A stretch of DNA of 47,577 bases from Chytriomyces cf. hyalinus JEL632 (GCA_025435555.1 JAIWWG010000160.1:1-47577), one strand, 5' to 3'. Positions 30,313 to 41,289 are shown, numbered from the stretch's first letter. Notes: generated by a model not told the origin, from the letters alone. Made by a program: numbers and translations.

Positions 30313-32145
30313 TTACCGCACATCAATTGAAAGCACAAACTGAGATAATTGTTTCAAATCACTGTCAACCTTTACAGCAACATTTCCTTCTTTTGTAACA
30401 AGATTCTGCTCTCGGTAACCACTGAAGCGTGTGTGTGGAACAACAAAATACAGTTTCGACATTCCACTATCCTTCATAATTTTCTTCAGCTCAACCATTT
30501 TCACCCCGTGATTTCGCGAAACAGTCATTTGAAATAGACCAACCGAAGGAATCAAAGAATCGATGCATGGATAGTTTTTTCGAGCGGCTGTATAGAGAAC
30601 ATTGATATCCGTACAATCCTTTACATCTTCGAAGGTCTGTTTCAGGCGTGCGGGTAGGACCAAATCAACGCTGGCAGCAGTAGGGTCCTTAAGTGAGCGA
30701 ATTTTGAATGTCCCTCCTTTGGATAGTTGGCGATGAGCAAAGGATTCGAACAAATTCCCACGAAGAGAAGAATACAGCGTTTCACAATCAGGGGCAAGCA
30801 AAAACGTGTGTAGTTTGCTTTCCTCCTGGGCGATGAAAACTTTGAGAGCTTCTTCCACAATATATTCTGCATGTATAAAGTTAGATACATATTATGCTTG
30901 ATTGAAAAACTCGACGTACCCGAAGCAAATTTAAGGGAATAATCATGATAATCATCGGAGACTGCGTAATGGATTATCAAGTGACTAATTTCGTCTTCTT
31001 TTGACAAGTACCCATCTGCCATAAGTTTGAACTCGTCAATATTCAACCGCCCAAGTGCTCGCTCAATTGTTCCACGTAGTCTGTCGGGTTTTTCGAACAC
31101 AAAGCGTGCGATTCCACCAATCAAATTGAAACGTTCTTCGACTACAGCGGGGGATAAATCATACAAAGCACGAGCTGCAAGCAGTTCTTCCAAATCCCAA
31201 ACAGGAAGATAGAAGAGAGGGGCCGTTTTTGTGAACTTGATAAACTGTTTGTAGTGCTTTCGAGCTGGCGGGGCAACGACAACAGTAATGGCACCAACGG
31301 CGGACGGACCATTAGGAAGTGCATCCGTGAGATACCAGGTGGCAGGAGAATCCAAATGTTGACGGAGAGAAGCGTAATTTGTCGTCTTAAAACAGCGCTC
31401 GCTATCGAAAACGTATATCCAAGGTGCATCCTTGGCTCGATGCAAAACAATAGTCTTCACGTTATCCATCTTGCGCAACCTCCACATGACATAAAACAAA
31501 AATACGCTCTTCCCAATCCCAGGAATTCCAGTGATTGCAAACCCGCTCGTTTCCCTTTCGTCCATCGAATTAATTCCATAAAGTGCCTTCTCCCAAATCA
31601 ATTGAAACATAAGAGGATAGCATTTCCTTATTAAGAACTGTTTCGGGATTTCTTGGCAGAAAGTTGGAGCAGGAATGAACATCAGGCAATCGTCAACAGG
31701 AGCCACACTCGAGAGAGAATTCCAAAAATCAGACATATTGGTTGATGCATAGATATCCATTGCAGTTAATGATAGTAAAGAAGTGGCTGGTGCTGAATAG
31801 ACACCATTAAATTCAATATCGAAAGCAAATCAGGCACCATTCACCTGCGCCGGTCAGTCCAGGTCGGTATGATTCCCTCTTATCCAGCGCCCCCCTCGCC
31901 TCCTTCCGCGCCGCCCCCCTCTCCTTCAGCGCCGCCCTGGCCTCCTTCCGCGCCGCCCCCCTCTCCTTCAGCGCCGCCCTGGCCTCCTTCAGCGCCGCAT
32001 CCCTAGTTTTGTATGCTGGCTCTCCACCCGTCTTCACCGTCCAGTCTTCCAAATTCTTCACAGCTTTCGAAACATCCCTCCTCGCCTCTTCGACGGCAGC
32101 TTCGGCTTCGGCCACGGCTCGTTGTGCGATGGCAAGGTCGTCCAT
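30313..32145 (-). CDS. CR-type (Crinkler/RHS-like) effector: coiled coil, P-loop NTPase, nuclease-like C-terminus
   Basis: Three exons, 32145-31845, 31792-30920 and 30866-30313, joined by 52- and 53-nt introns whose phases match; 575 aa. Residues 1-100 are an Ala/Arg/Glu coiled coil with a duplicated 14-residue unit. Residues about 112-390 are a P-loop NTPase: Walker A GIPGIGKS at 189-196, then APWIYVFDSE, TWYLTDALPNGP and WDLEELLAARAL, typical of Crinkler and trypanosome RHS proteins. The last 180 residues (LRGNLFESFAHRQLSKGG, then YREQNL near the end) match the restriction-endonuclease-fold module of the CR superfamily. These proteins act as secreted or intracellular effectors in oomycetes, chytrids and mycorrhizal fungi. 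No classical signal peptide is seen. All three exons are open, so it looks functional. Confidence 0.8.
31898..31999 (-). repeat. 42-bp tandem repeat in the coiled-coil header
   Basis: Two identical 42-bp units (31898-31939 and 31940-31981) plus a partial third, coding for ALKERGAARKEARA on the minus strand. 42 is a multiple of 3, so copy number can change while the frame is kept. Confidence 0.9.
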
Positions 32146-32176
32146 TTTTTAACGTACTTAATTAAGATAAAAAGTA

Positions 32177-32256
32177 CGACTGGAAAACTTGACCGAAAGA
32201 ACAAAAAAGTACCGATCAAACACAGTCAAAATTGCACAGGCCGGGCTCTAATCGTG
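32177..32256 (-). promoter_or_regulatory. Upstream block of the CR effector, shared with the F-box/LRR gene at 41290
   Basis: Read in gene direction it contains CCCGGCCTGTGCAATTT, GACTGTGTTTGATC, GGTACTTTTTTGTT and GTTTTCCAGT, 32 nt before the ATG. The same words in the same order stand before the ATG at 41290. About 80 nt with a handful of mismatches and one 4-nt indel. Confidence 0.7.
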
Positions 32257-32478
32257 TAATGGTTGCAAATGATTTTGCAGAAGAGTAAACAAAGCTGCGT
32301 TTCATGTCATCGGTCATGTCCGCGCGTGTGTCGAAACAACGCGCCAGGGCTTCAGATGGGCAGGTAGTTTTAAATGGCTTTGTCGTGTAAAATGCTATTC
32401 TCTATTCGTGAGTGAAGCTACTACTCTCTTATTATATGCGCAACTTCAAAAACGCTTAATTCAGACAATTCAGACATC

Positions 32479-34594
32479 TCACCAGCAAGTACCGTCTTCG
32501 GATGGTCGGGATTCTGTTTCTGTCTCCCAGCGAAACGCAATCACCGGCCTGTCCGTCGACTGCTTTCGAAAACGTTCCAGTAAATCCCCCTCAAAACGAT
32601 TTCCACTCAGATCCAGCCGCTTCAAATCCCTGCAACCACCAAGATCAACCCGCTCAACTGATTGTTGCTCAAATCGAGCGTCTTGATTTGTTTCATGCTT
32701 TCGAACGAATCACAAGGAAGAGTACCGCTGAAGCAGTTGTTGCTCAAATCAGAGCGTTCGATGGATTGATAACGTAGCATGGAAGCAGGAAGTGGACCCG
32801 ATAACTGATTGTGGCTCAAGTTCAAACTTTTCAGATATTTTGGGTCTCCCGTGTCAGTTGGCAGCTGACCAGAAAAACGATTGTGGTCCAGGTGCAGGCT
32901 TTGAACATACTGCCATTCTCTAAATTTCGGTAGTGGACCCGACATTCGATTATGATTCAGTTTTAGCGTGTTCAAACGCCGCGGCAAAAAGCTTTCTGGC
33001 ACGGAACCAGTTAACTGATTATGGCTGAGATCCAACGTGTTCAGCATGGTCAAGGCTCCAACATCTCGCTGCAATGAGCCGACAAAGCTGTTGTTGTTCA
33101 ATCTAAGCGTGGAGATATTGGAAAGCATGAAAATTCCGGATGGAATCTCTCCAGTGAGTTAGTTGTGACTGAGATCCAATGTCCGCAAATGAAGAAGGCT
33201 TGGTACAGAGTCTGGAATTTCACCATACAATTGGTTGTGACTCAGGTTGAGCACTATGAGAAAAGTCAAACGCCCAATTTCCATCGGCAACCGGCCGCTG
33301 AGCTTGTTGTATTGCAGCGACAGATCCGTGAGGCTCACAAGCGAGGTGATTGAATCGGGAATTGCGCCGCATAATTCGTTTCTGTCAAGATACAGGAGTT
33401 CCAATTTGGATAGCCCCCCAATCTCAGTTGGGATTGGCCCTTGGAGGTTATTTCCTTGCAAGTTGAGGTACTCGAGGTTTGTAAGCGACATGACGTAGTC
33501 AGGAAGTCTCCATGAGAGACGGTTTTGAGAAAGGTCCAGCTCTGACATTAACAATGAAACTTCATCTTTTCCGCCGGCTCGTTCGAGCTGATTCCATTTC
33601 AGTGACTGCGAAACAAGGATGCCGATGGATGTCGTGAAGTGATTCCAGTGATGCGGTCGGAATCAAGAGGAACAATTGAGGAAACTGGTGGGCTCTTCGA
33701 GTTTCGATCAAATTTCGCGCCCTGAAGCAATGGCAGCCGGAATATCGATTCTGGAATAGCTCCAGAAAATCGATTCTGCTCGCAATGCAGCGTCTTCAGT
33801 TGTATGCATCGACCAATGGATTCTGGTATTGGTCCTTCGAAATGGTTGCTGCTCAGCGACAAACTCTGTAGCTTGGTCATTCTGCCAAACATATCTGGCA
33901 GCTTGCCTGAAAGCTCGTTATTTTGCAGGCGTAAGTCCACCAAGTTGACCAAGTTGCCAAAACTCGCAGGAATGCAGCCACTGAGCCTGGTATTAGACAT
34001 ATCCAGTACTTCCAGGTTAACGAGGTTTCCTAAACTGTCAGGCATCGTGCCTTCAAGATTCGTGTCACTAAAGTTCAAATTCTTCAAGGTGACGAGATTG
34101 CCCAACTCCGACGGGATTGGACCGGTCACGGTCTGGCCCATCAAATTTGCGCCTTGAGTACAGACGAGCCCCCAAAATCCAAGGATCAATTGTTTCAGGC
34201 AACCGACCGTGTTTGGCAGTGGACCTGTCAGATGGAAAGTTTTCATGGGGCCGTCGACTTCCGAAGGAAACCATTCCAAGATAGAAGTCGCATTGCTTGA
34301 TTTTCTCGGGTTTATTGGGACGACTTTGAGAGTCGTCAAGGGGTACTGATGGAATACTTCGTATTCAAATGCTCGAGCCGTTTCTGTTAGGGCTCGTCGC
34401 AAGAAGTCCTTCCCAAATGACGCAGGTGTAACGAAACAAAAGATATCCTCAGGACTGTCTGCGTTGGATTCGCGAAAATGTCCCATGTGAACCAGGCCAA
34501 TCAGACGCGCTTGGAGTTTGTTGGGAATCTGCAGCATTTTCATGGGTCCCAAATTTAATAAAATGTGGTCCTGTTTATTTATGAGTGCGGCCAC
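32479..34594 (-). pseudogene. LRR protein lacking most of its F-box, three lesions
   Basis: Homolog of the F-box/LRR gene at 41290. It begins MAALINKQD, and the F-box is mostly deleted: LQIPNKLQA runs straight into RLIGLVHMGH. The conserved CFVTPASFGKDFLRRAL block and about eight plant-type LRRs follow. Near 33625 one base is missing. The frame continues with RLPDYVMSLTNLEYLNLQGN and more LRRs. At 33159-33161 a CAA glutamine codon of the SHNQL repeat is TAA. Beyond it LRRs go on (NISTLRLNNNSFVG and so on). Another shift near 32640 leads to a tail with DLSGNRFEGDL and VIAFRWE, to a stop at 32479. The in-frame nonsense and the F-box loss make it a pseudogene even if the shifts are errors. Confidence 0.75.
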
Positions 34595-34935
34595 TGGTCA
34601 GTTTCGCGATTGCGATGGATTCATACTGACGTTGTAAGTGGACTTGATATCATTGGCAGATTGTGCGCGCGCAAGTTTCAAACTCTTCAGCTTTGATCTC
34701 GCGTGGCACAGTTGTGACAAATAAGAATGTGCGTGATTTCAATTCCACGCTGAGCCGGAGATAAAACCGCTTCGACGGCGCGTGAAATGTCCGTTTGATT
34801 TACTCCGAATTCTGACTGTGTTTGAAAAAGATTGTTGAAAAGATTTGAACCAGATTGCGACAGTGCCGAGCCCATTTTCCCGAAACTCCTTATTTTCAGA
34901 CCTCGCACAAGAAGTACCAAGCCATACACGGACGT
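34595..34935. other. Spacer between LRR pseudogene and LRR fragment
   Basis: No gene. The 50 nt flanking 34594 (AATAAAATGTGGTCCTGTTT, then GAGTGCGGCCACT) match the 5' flank of the inverted relic at 43.7 kb, showing the two were duplicated together. Confidence 0.5.
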
Positions 34936-35475
34936 TTACCACTTCTGCCAGCGGAACGGGATCACAGACTTGTTCGACCGCGTTCGAAAATGATCCGGCA
35001 AATCCCCTTCAAAATGATTTCCGCTCAGATCCAGCAGTTCCAAGAGCCAATAACTTTCAAGACTCTCGGGAATCAACCCGTTAAACTGGTTGCTGCTCAA
35101 GTCAAGCATCCTGATACGTTTCATGCTTTCAAACATGGACGCAGGAAGGGGGCCTGAAAACTGATTATGGCTCAGGTTTAAACTTTTGATATCCGCTAAA
35201 TCTTGCGTTGGCAGGTGGCCAGAAAATTGATTGTGGTCGAGGTGCAAGGTTAAAATTCGCTCCAAAGCTTCCAATTTCGGGAGCGGACCCGACAGTTGAT
35301 TATGGCTCAGTTTTAGGTATCTCAAACGCGGAAAAATGGTGTTCTGCAAAGAACCAGTCAATTGATTGTGGCTGGCGTCGATCCATCTTAACTGGAATAC
35401 GCTTCCAAGATTTTGATGGAAGGGACCAACGAGGTTGTTGTTGTTTAGTTGAAGCATGGAGAGATTGTATAGCAT
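34936..35475 (-). pseudogene. LRR fragment (C-terminal half only)
   Basis: About seven plant-type LRRs and the C-terminal cap (DLSGNHFEGDLPDHF, VIPFRWQKW), open for 179 codons and parallel to the last third of the pseudogene at 32479. The 5' two thirds, including the F-box, are absent and there is no promoter-like sequence, so it is a truncated copy. Confidence 0.7.
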
Positions 35476-35676
35476 GAAAATAGGTAGGATCGATCCCCGC
35501 CAAAAGGCATGGCCGCAACAGCACGTGACTTTATTCGCTGTTAAATATTAAGTGCAGGGTATATTTCCCCGTCCAGTTTGCTTGAAATAAATTTTTCACG
35601 AGGACACAAACACGGACAACGCCTTCACCAATGAAATTCACGGAAGCATCTGCTGACACAGTCGCGATATTATTGA

Positions 35677-38338
35677 TCAGTTCACGCTGGCACTGAACGC
35701 GCGTTTGCACTCGTCACAAAACGCTTTCGCAGAAGCGGAACTTTCAAATTCCATCACTATCGAATACACAGTTGAGTCATACAATCTTCTCCTCCCCATA
35801 TTAGGTGAAGATTCCAGAGAAGGGGGAGGCAGCCGAGAGATGGTGAAGATATTTGCAACACAGGTCACTTGCGATGCTGCATCGATATAAAAACACGCCG
35901 CGTTCTTTGCTGAATTGAAAGAGAACCACTCCCTGGACCTGAATCGGTGCATTTCTGCCTGCCCCGCACACCAATTGCTCCAAGAGTTTCTTCCAGTCCT
36001 GATTTTGTAAATGCAATGATCCACAGTCTGAAAACTCATATCAGCGCATATTCATTTCCATCTTCAAAAATATGCGCTTTAAAACTCACATTACAAAGAA
36101 GCTTGCGATGGTATGTTATCGTTGGGGCGAGTATCGCCAAATCGACACTTTGCACTGCGTTCCCAATCTTTGACCGCACCATCGATGCATCTTTGACAGC
36201 TGAGATTCGAGAACGCACCAATGAAGCCACACTACAAGAGCGACGGGAATACGCGTCTCTGTACAGTTCCGAAATGGATGACTTGAACAGCAGAACGAGA
36301 CACAGCGTCACATTCGTCCACGTCAAAAAGCAAAATTTGACATCATGCAAGAATAGATAGGATGTCGCCGCATCTTCCCGAAGGACCACGAATCCAAATA
36401 CAGTGAATAAAAACATGATCGCCATGGGCGTGGATTGATTATACTTCTCCCATCGAACTCGCGTCAACAATGCGATACACGGCACAAGCATAAGTAAGAT
36501 GCCGATGCACAAGTAGTATGCCGCGGATAAATACACTGAGGGCAGAGCGATACAAGACAAGTAAACCTGGTTCGCGCTTTTGTTTTCGAAAGGTTTAAAC
36601 GTTCCCTTTGAGATCCAGCCAGCAAGGAAAATAAACTCCACAGCAATAGTGATCGCGTTTGCTGCTCGTATGCGACGCGCCAAAAGTGCTGGTTTCCTCA
36701 CGCGTTTCTTGCCAAACATCAAAATCATGAGAGCGCTCCTGAAGACCATTGCCGACATAATCATTGAAAATCCAAGAAGAAACATCGATATCCGCAACTT
36801 GCAAAACAATTTGTTGAATTCTCCAAGATAGAATAGCAACGATGCGTATGATACAACAGCCCCCATCAAGGAAATCGTTGCTTCCGGCAAAGAGAGAGCC
36901 TTGACGGCCGGATGGTCTTTCGATCTCCACAATATAAAGCTTAGGAAGAGTGCAAAGATGATTCCCAATATGATAAGGACTGTGATTACAGTCCCGACTC
37001 CCTTTGCGGCTGAAAGGAAGGCAATGATCCGCTTTTCTGCCCCATCGCCTGGAAACTCTGCGACCCCTGTCAGAATATGTACAAGAGGTGCGTCCAACAA
37101 TACCTCTCCAAAATCCGGACGTCGTATTCCGGTCTGCAGAGAACGCAGTCATGTAAACATCTGTGTGTCCAAATGGTACGCATTCATACTCATTCCCAGT
37201 CATGGCGCAGGCGTTCCAAGGACTGAAAGAAGCAATTAAATATCTGCTGGAGCGATAAAGTGGAATGATTTCACCCTTCTTTTGCCAATCCCCTTGCTCA
37301 GTCAAGATAAATGGATCAGTGATCATTCCATGGTATCCCATGTTTTTGAATAACGAATAGTTCATGAGGTGATTTAGATTCTTTGTTGAAAGATCTAGAA
37401 TGGAACTGTCGGGCAGCAGCTGTGAAGCCAAGTTACTTCTGGGATACATTTTTACATGCAACGAAAAACAAACCAAATTCCATCCAGAATCCATGTTCAT
37501 GGCGCAGTCATAGAAACTGTCCAAGGCATTGTAGATCACGTCATTGTCGGTGAAGTTGTATCCAGAGAGTCTGATGAGTTCTTGCCTCCCTTCCTGAAAA
37601 GTCGGCCGACTTGTATCCGAATTTGCGCATGAAACAAGAACGAATCCTCGAATAAGCTCAAAATATCTTGAACCGTATACTGGAGTTGCATATTATTTGA
37701 ATCGCATCAGTTCCGGTACTTGAAGAAAAATGAGCAGACTATCGTTTCTCACACAGTGTCGCGTTCTCAAAAGGCATTGGGTAGTTGGTACCGATGTACA
37801 CATGATTTTTTTCGACCATTTCTCTGCTCCCCATACCGTGGATAAAAGCTGCGGTGAAATCGTTCGAACCAGTAACAATAATGTATCTGTGAGAGTTAGA
37901 CCGAGCTGATGATTGCCGGAGAGATTCCACAATATAGTCAAGCATAAACGCGTCTGAACCGTCTTCCATCCCGAACTCGCAAAGAATCAAAATATTCTGT
38001 CGCTGGAGTGACTTTCGGATATCCAGAAAAGCTGCGTAAAAAGCACTGAGATACCGCGCGAAAAAGAAAATAGAGATGAATTCAATTTAACTGTTATAGC
38101 CCAAGTCGTTGCTTCTTTGATATACGATCGCTACTCTTCCGACTTTCATGTACTTTAACACTTGGTATATGCTGCTCCCCGCCCCTATTCATTGATCCAT
38201 TCAGTGGTCAGAATGACAGCAGCAAGAAAACACACCAGAGCCGCCGTACGTTCGCCACAAGTACGGGTAATTGTTTTTGTTTGAATAACGCGGCGAGCCG
38301 ATCGCTCCCGAGCAGTAAGGGATTTGCGCATTCGAGAG
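35677..38338 (-). CDS. Class C (GABA-B/mGlu-like) GPCR, 5'-truncated, with PH-like tail
   Basis: Exons 38338-38236, 38184-38092, 38031-37753, 37679-37180 and 37133-36036. Four introns of 46-73 nt join in phase, strong support for the model. The ligand-binding Venus-flytrap (ANF receptor) domain starts mid-domain at AQIPYCSGAIGSPRYSNK. It continues with LKYMKVGRVAIVYQRSND, YIIVTGSND, and later GYHGMITDPFILTEQGDW. The seven-TM domain of class C follows (HPAVKALSLPEATISLMG, ISMFLLGFSMIMSAMVFRS). The cytosolic tail continues after a 1-nt break near 36036 as a PH-like segment ending SIVMEFESSASAKAFCDECK at 35677. The first part of the flytrap domain and the signal peptide are missing: the frame closes at TGA 38341-38339. 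Either an upstream exon was not recognised or the gene lost its 5' end. Confidence 0.7.
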
Positions 38339-38432
38339 TCATTTCTGAACCAATATTCGCTTGTTTGAGAGCGCTGCCATTCATTTTTTTGAAACACAAA
38401 ACAGATAAACCAAAGCCTTCCCACTGTTTATT

Positions 38433-38960
38433 TCAATCCATAACTTGGTACTCCGCTTCTGCTTTTTCAACAACCCTCTCCACAACTATCGACAAACTAT
38501 TTCCCACATCAAAGAAGCTTTCCCGGAGATTCTTGTCACATAAGTTCAGAAGTATTACTTCATCAATATTCGGATAAGAGTCGCTTGCGTGGACGAAAAA
38601 ACATCTCCCGTCGAACCGTGCCATAACCTCGCTGCTGTAGTGAGTACAGCATATGAACAATATGTTACGACGTCCTGTACATACAGCTCCTTCAAACATT
38701 CTGTTGAAAACGAAACATTCCCTTGACAGGTGGCTCCATGAGAAGGCCGTTGTCCCGTAATTTTTCACAGCAAGACCAACAGTAAGGACAAATGATTCTG
38801 CCCCGAACTTTGCGGAACCGATCAAAAACGCATCAGAAGAAGCAGACTTTGATCGTGGCTTTAGACATATTGGTCCAGGACCGATTGAATCCAACAACCT
38901 TGGCCAAGCGGCCGGATGAGCAGTATCTGAATCAATTAAAGCTGATGCAAAACCAGCGCT
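38433..38960 (-). CDS. Unrecognised open frame between glycosyltransferase-like and GPCR sequence
   Basis: A continuous frame (to 39035 if the overlapping part is counted) with Cys-rich and hydrophobic stretches: SFVLTVGLAVKNYG, RNILFICCTHYSSEVM, VILLNLCDKNLRESFF, ending EYQVMD. It has no clear start of its own and no family I can name. It lies between a truncated glycosyltransferase-like piece and a truncated GPCR, so it may be an exon of either or a third fragment. Confidence 0.3.
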   Translation of the reverse strand, partial: SAGFASALIDSDTAHPAAWPRLLDSIGPGPICLKPRSKSASSDAFLIGSAKFGAESFVLTVGLAVKNYGTTAFSWSHLSRECFVFNRMFEGAVCTGRRNILFICCTHYSSEVMARFDGRCFFVHASDSYPNIDEVILLNLCDKNLRESFFDVGNSLSIVVERVVEKAEAEYQVMD

Positions 38961-39342
38961 TGTAATTTTCGGAATTCGGCGCACAGTGAAATGCTGACTC
39001 ATCATCCCTCCGATCCACTTCATTCTTGTGCGCATTGTTGCTCCACATTCGTTTCACACCCGCCAAATCGTCCTGCGATCCATCCAACTTTAAACCCACC
39101 CGCTTCCTCGTGTCCACGTATAACTGCGAATATACATCCACCATCTTATAATCGCCAATAGCAAAACCCGGCTTGTCTCCCACGACAAGCAAGTTTTCAA
39201 TTCGGTTCAAAAACGTGGCGAGTTGGATTGCGACACGGTCAATTAGAGTTTCTGAGCCGGTTTTGAGAACGACGGCAATATTTGGGAATTGTCCTTCTGC
39301 TGTGGGTGCTGCTGTTGTTTGATTGATGGACGGCTGTATGGG
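38932..39342 (-). pseudogene. N-terminal fragment of a GT31-like fungal glycosyltransferase
   Basis: After a stop at 39345 the frame opens with a Thr/Ala/Gln-rich stem, then FPNIAVVLKTGSETLIDRV, LATFLNRIENLLVVGDK and YKMVDVYSQLYVDTRK. Many fungal GT31-type transferases begin their catalytic domain in this way (VKTG, then LLVVSD). The expected following acceptor/donor region with the DDD/DxD motif is absent; the frame ends at 38932 after KRWF. No start Met is found in frame, so it is partial at both ends. The family call is by resemblance only. Confidence 0.35.
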
Positions 39343-40009
39343 CTTTCAAAGAATGCGTTGGACGGTATTGGCCACCGAATCAACTGGACGATAGGTAATT
39401 GCGATGCTTGTTTGGAACCTTATTGGGCGGTGTTTTTGATGGTTTCATGGGGTTGGGTGGAGTGCTGGAGTAGCGGGTCAGAATGATGCTGGAGAGGCTT
39501 AAGAAGCCGTTTGCACCGGCGGGCGTGTTGTGAGGAGCGTGAGGAGACGCCTTCGCCGTGTTTGTGCAGCTCATTTTACGATACAATAGATCGGGATATT
39601 ATTGGAACAGTGCACTTAGCAAGCAAGCAAATGTTGATATTTCCCCGGTTGATTCGGTAATGTTCGGCTGGATCCATGTCTTTGTTTTTTCGGGAATTTC
39701 ATGCCCAGATCTGTGTTGGCGTATTCATGCGAATAACGAGTCCAATCCCACCCACGGCTGAAGACTAGGGCGGATGTTGAAGATTTTTTTCTCAGCGCCG
39801 CAATGCATATCATTCATCAGTTTCCTCCTGGTAGCTTTTAACGTGGGTCTTAATGGCGTTGTCGAAATGGGTGTGCGAGTAATCACTCAAACGCGCCAAT
39901 CAAATATTGAAAGCTGCCAAATGTATCAACTGACAATGAAGACAGGGTCTCAGAAAAACTCTCACAGATCTTCAGATTGGAGTCTCCAGCCACGTCAAGT
40001 GGTCTCATG
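39343..40009. other. Rearranged intergenic sequence
   Basis: No supported gene. Short open frames on both strands lack recognisable domains. Confidence 0.4.
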
Positions 40010-40159
40010 CTATAGCATCTTCTGCCGAAAGGTATCAACACGCACGCTCACCAGCATCCACACCAACATAACCACAAGCACCAGTACCAGCACCGGCACA
40101 GCAATGTCAACAAGCCTCGCGTTTGAACAATAAAATGAACGCGTGGCAGCGAAGCTCAT
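40010..40159 (-). CDS. Small 49-aa single-TM ORF
   Basis: ATG at 40159. A short basic/aromatic N-terminus is followed by one long hydrophobic helix, VDIAVPVLVLVLVVMLVWML, then a basic tail RVDTFRQKML and TAG. It could be the anchor exon of the type II membrane glycosyltransferase whose fragment lies downstream, but no in-frame splice link was found. It may equally be an isolated microprotein or chance. Confidence 0.3.
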   Translation of the reverse strand: MSFAATRSFYCSNARLVDIAVPVLVLVLVVMLVWMLVSVRVDTFRQKML

Positions 40160-40319
40160 ATGCACAGGAGCAGGTTATTTCGAGAATAAATGGCGAGTCC
40201 GATGCAAAGAACCCGGGAAGGTTCCAGCGGCCTACAGTGCACGCGCGAGTGAATCTGACTAGTCTGCAAACCAATCAAAAAGTCGCGCTTAATGGCCCAT
40301 TAAAAAACCGTCTGAAGAG

Positions 40320-41027
40320 TTGATTTTGTCGGAAAATGCCGTGACTGGTACAATCCCTTTGGAGGTGGGCAACCTCGTCAGCTTGAAGTACCTGAATCTT
40401 AGTGACACGCGACTTGTAGGCACAATACCAGACAGTTTTGGGAACTTGGTCAATCTTGAGAGGCTGAAGATATTCAGCGCCAAGCTGACTGGCCCTATTC
40501 CTGCAAGTTTCGGGAACTTGGTCAACTTGGTCGAGCTGATTCTGCGTAGAAGCAAGTTTTCAGGCACGGTGCCCGATATTTTTGGAGGAATGACCAAGCT
40601 GCAAACTTTGTCCTTGTCCGAAAACCATTTCGAAGGGCCGGTGCCAGAATCCATTGGCCAATGCATGAAACTGATAAACCTTCACTGCGATCAGAATGAA
40701 TTTTCAGGTTCCATCTCTGAAGTGATATTCCGATTGCCGCTACTTCAGCAATTGTGCTTCAAGAACAATTTGATAATCTGGGAATCTTGTATCAGTGCTG
40801 AATCTGTCGAAATGGGAGACGCGCAGCCAACTTTAATTGTGGATCCTGACGCTGATCGTATCACGGGTATAATCTCTTTGCCTCCGACAGCATTGCTTGA
40901 TCTCCAGTCACTAAATGCGGCGTACAATCAACTAGGAAACAGCTTTGCAGGAAATCATACGGTTTTGCCGTCAATGTCGAGTTTGCATTTTTCTTGCAAC
41001 CGACTGCCTGGGAGAGTTCCTACCTAC
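40320..41027 (+). pseudogene. LRR fragment without F-box, fused to antisense kinase relic
   Basis: Open through about eight LRRs (GNLVSLKYLNLSDTRLVGTI, GGMTKLQTLSLSENHFEGPV, IGQCMKLINLHCDQNEFSG), closely matching the middle of the genes at 41290 and 34594. It ends at LPGRVPTYQ, where the coding match stops. Before 40320 a few degraded LRR-like residues (NLTSLQTNQKVALNGPL) can be seen. Both the F-box and the C-terminal LRRs are missing, and the frame runs on to 41117 only through antisense kinase sequence. Confidence 0.65.
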
Positions 41028-41100
41028 CAGTTTGAGGTCTCTGTGGACAATGCCCATGAAATGCATGTAGCTGAGACCTGTGTTGATAATAAAATCAGCA
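41025..41100 (-). pseudogene. Protein kinase exon relic (catalytic loop)
   Basis: On the minus strand: GLSYMHFMGIVHRDLK, the subdomain VIb catalytic loop, preceded by an acceptor-like CAACACAG and followed by a donor-like GTAGGT. Too short to be a gene; a single kinase exon stranded antisense at the end of an LRR fragment. Confidence 0.55.
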
Positions 41101-41162
41101 TGATCGTTGATAAATGAGAATGTCCTCAAGCCTTTTCTAATTTGGACTGTGTTTGATCGGTA

Positions 41163-41243
41163 ATTAGATCCCGGCCTGTGCAATTTGGACTGTGTTTGAT
41201 CGATCGGTACTTTTTTGTTTTGTCGGTCGAGTTTTCCAGTTGA
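41163..41243 (+). promoter_or_regulatory. Upstream block of F-box/LRR gene, shared with the CR effector
   Basis: Counterpart of 32177-32256, ending about 47 nt before the ATG. The word AATTTGGACTGTGTTTGATC also occurs a second time just upstream (41139-41158), a local partial duplication. Confidence 0.7.
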
Positions 41244-41289
41244 AACAGTCGTTAAATGTGAAACATAAAAAAAGAAAAAACGGAGACAC

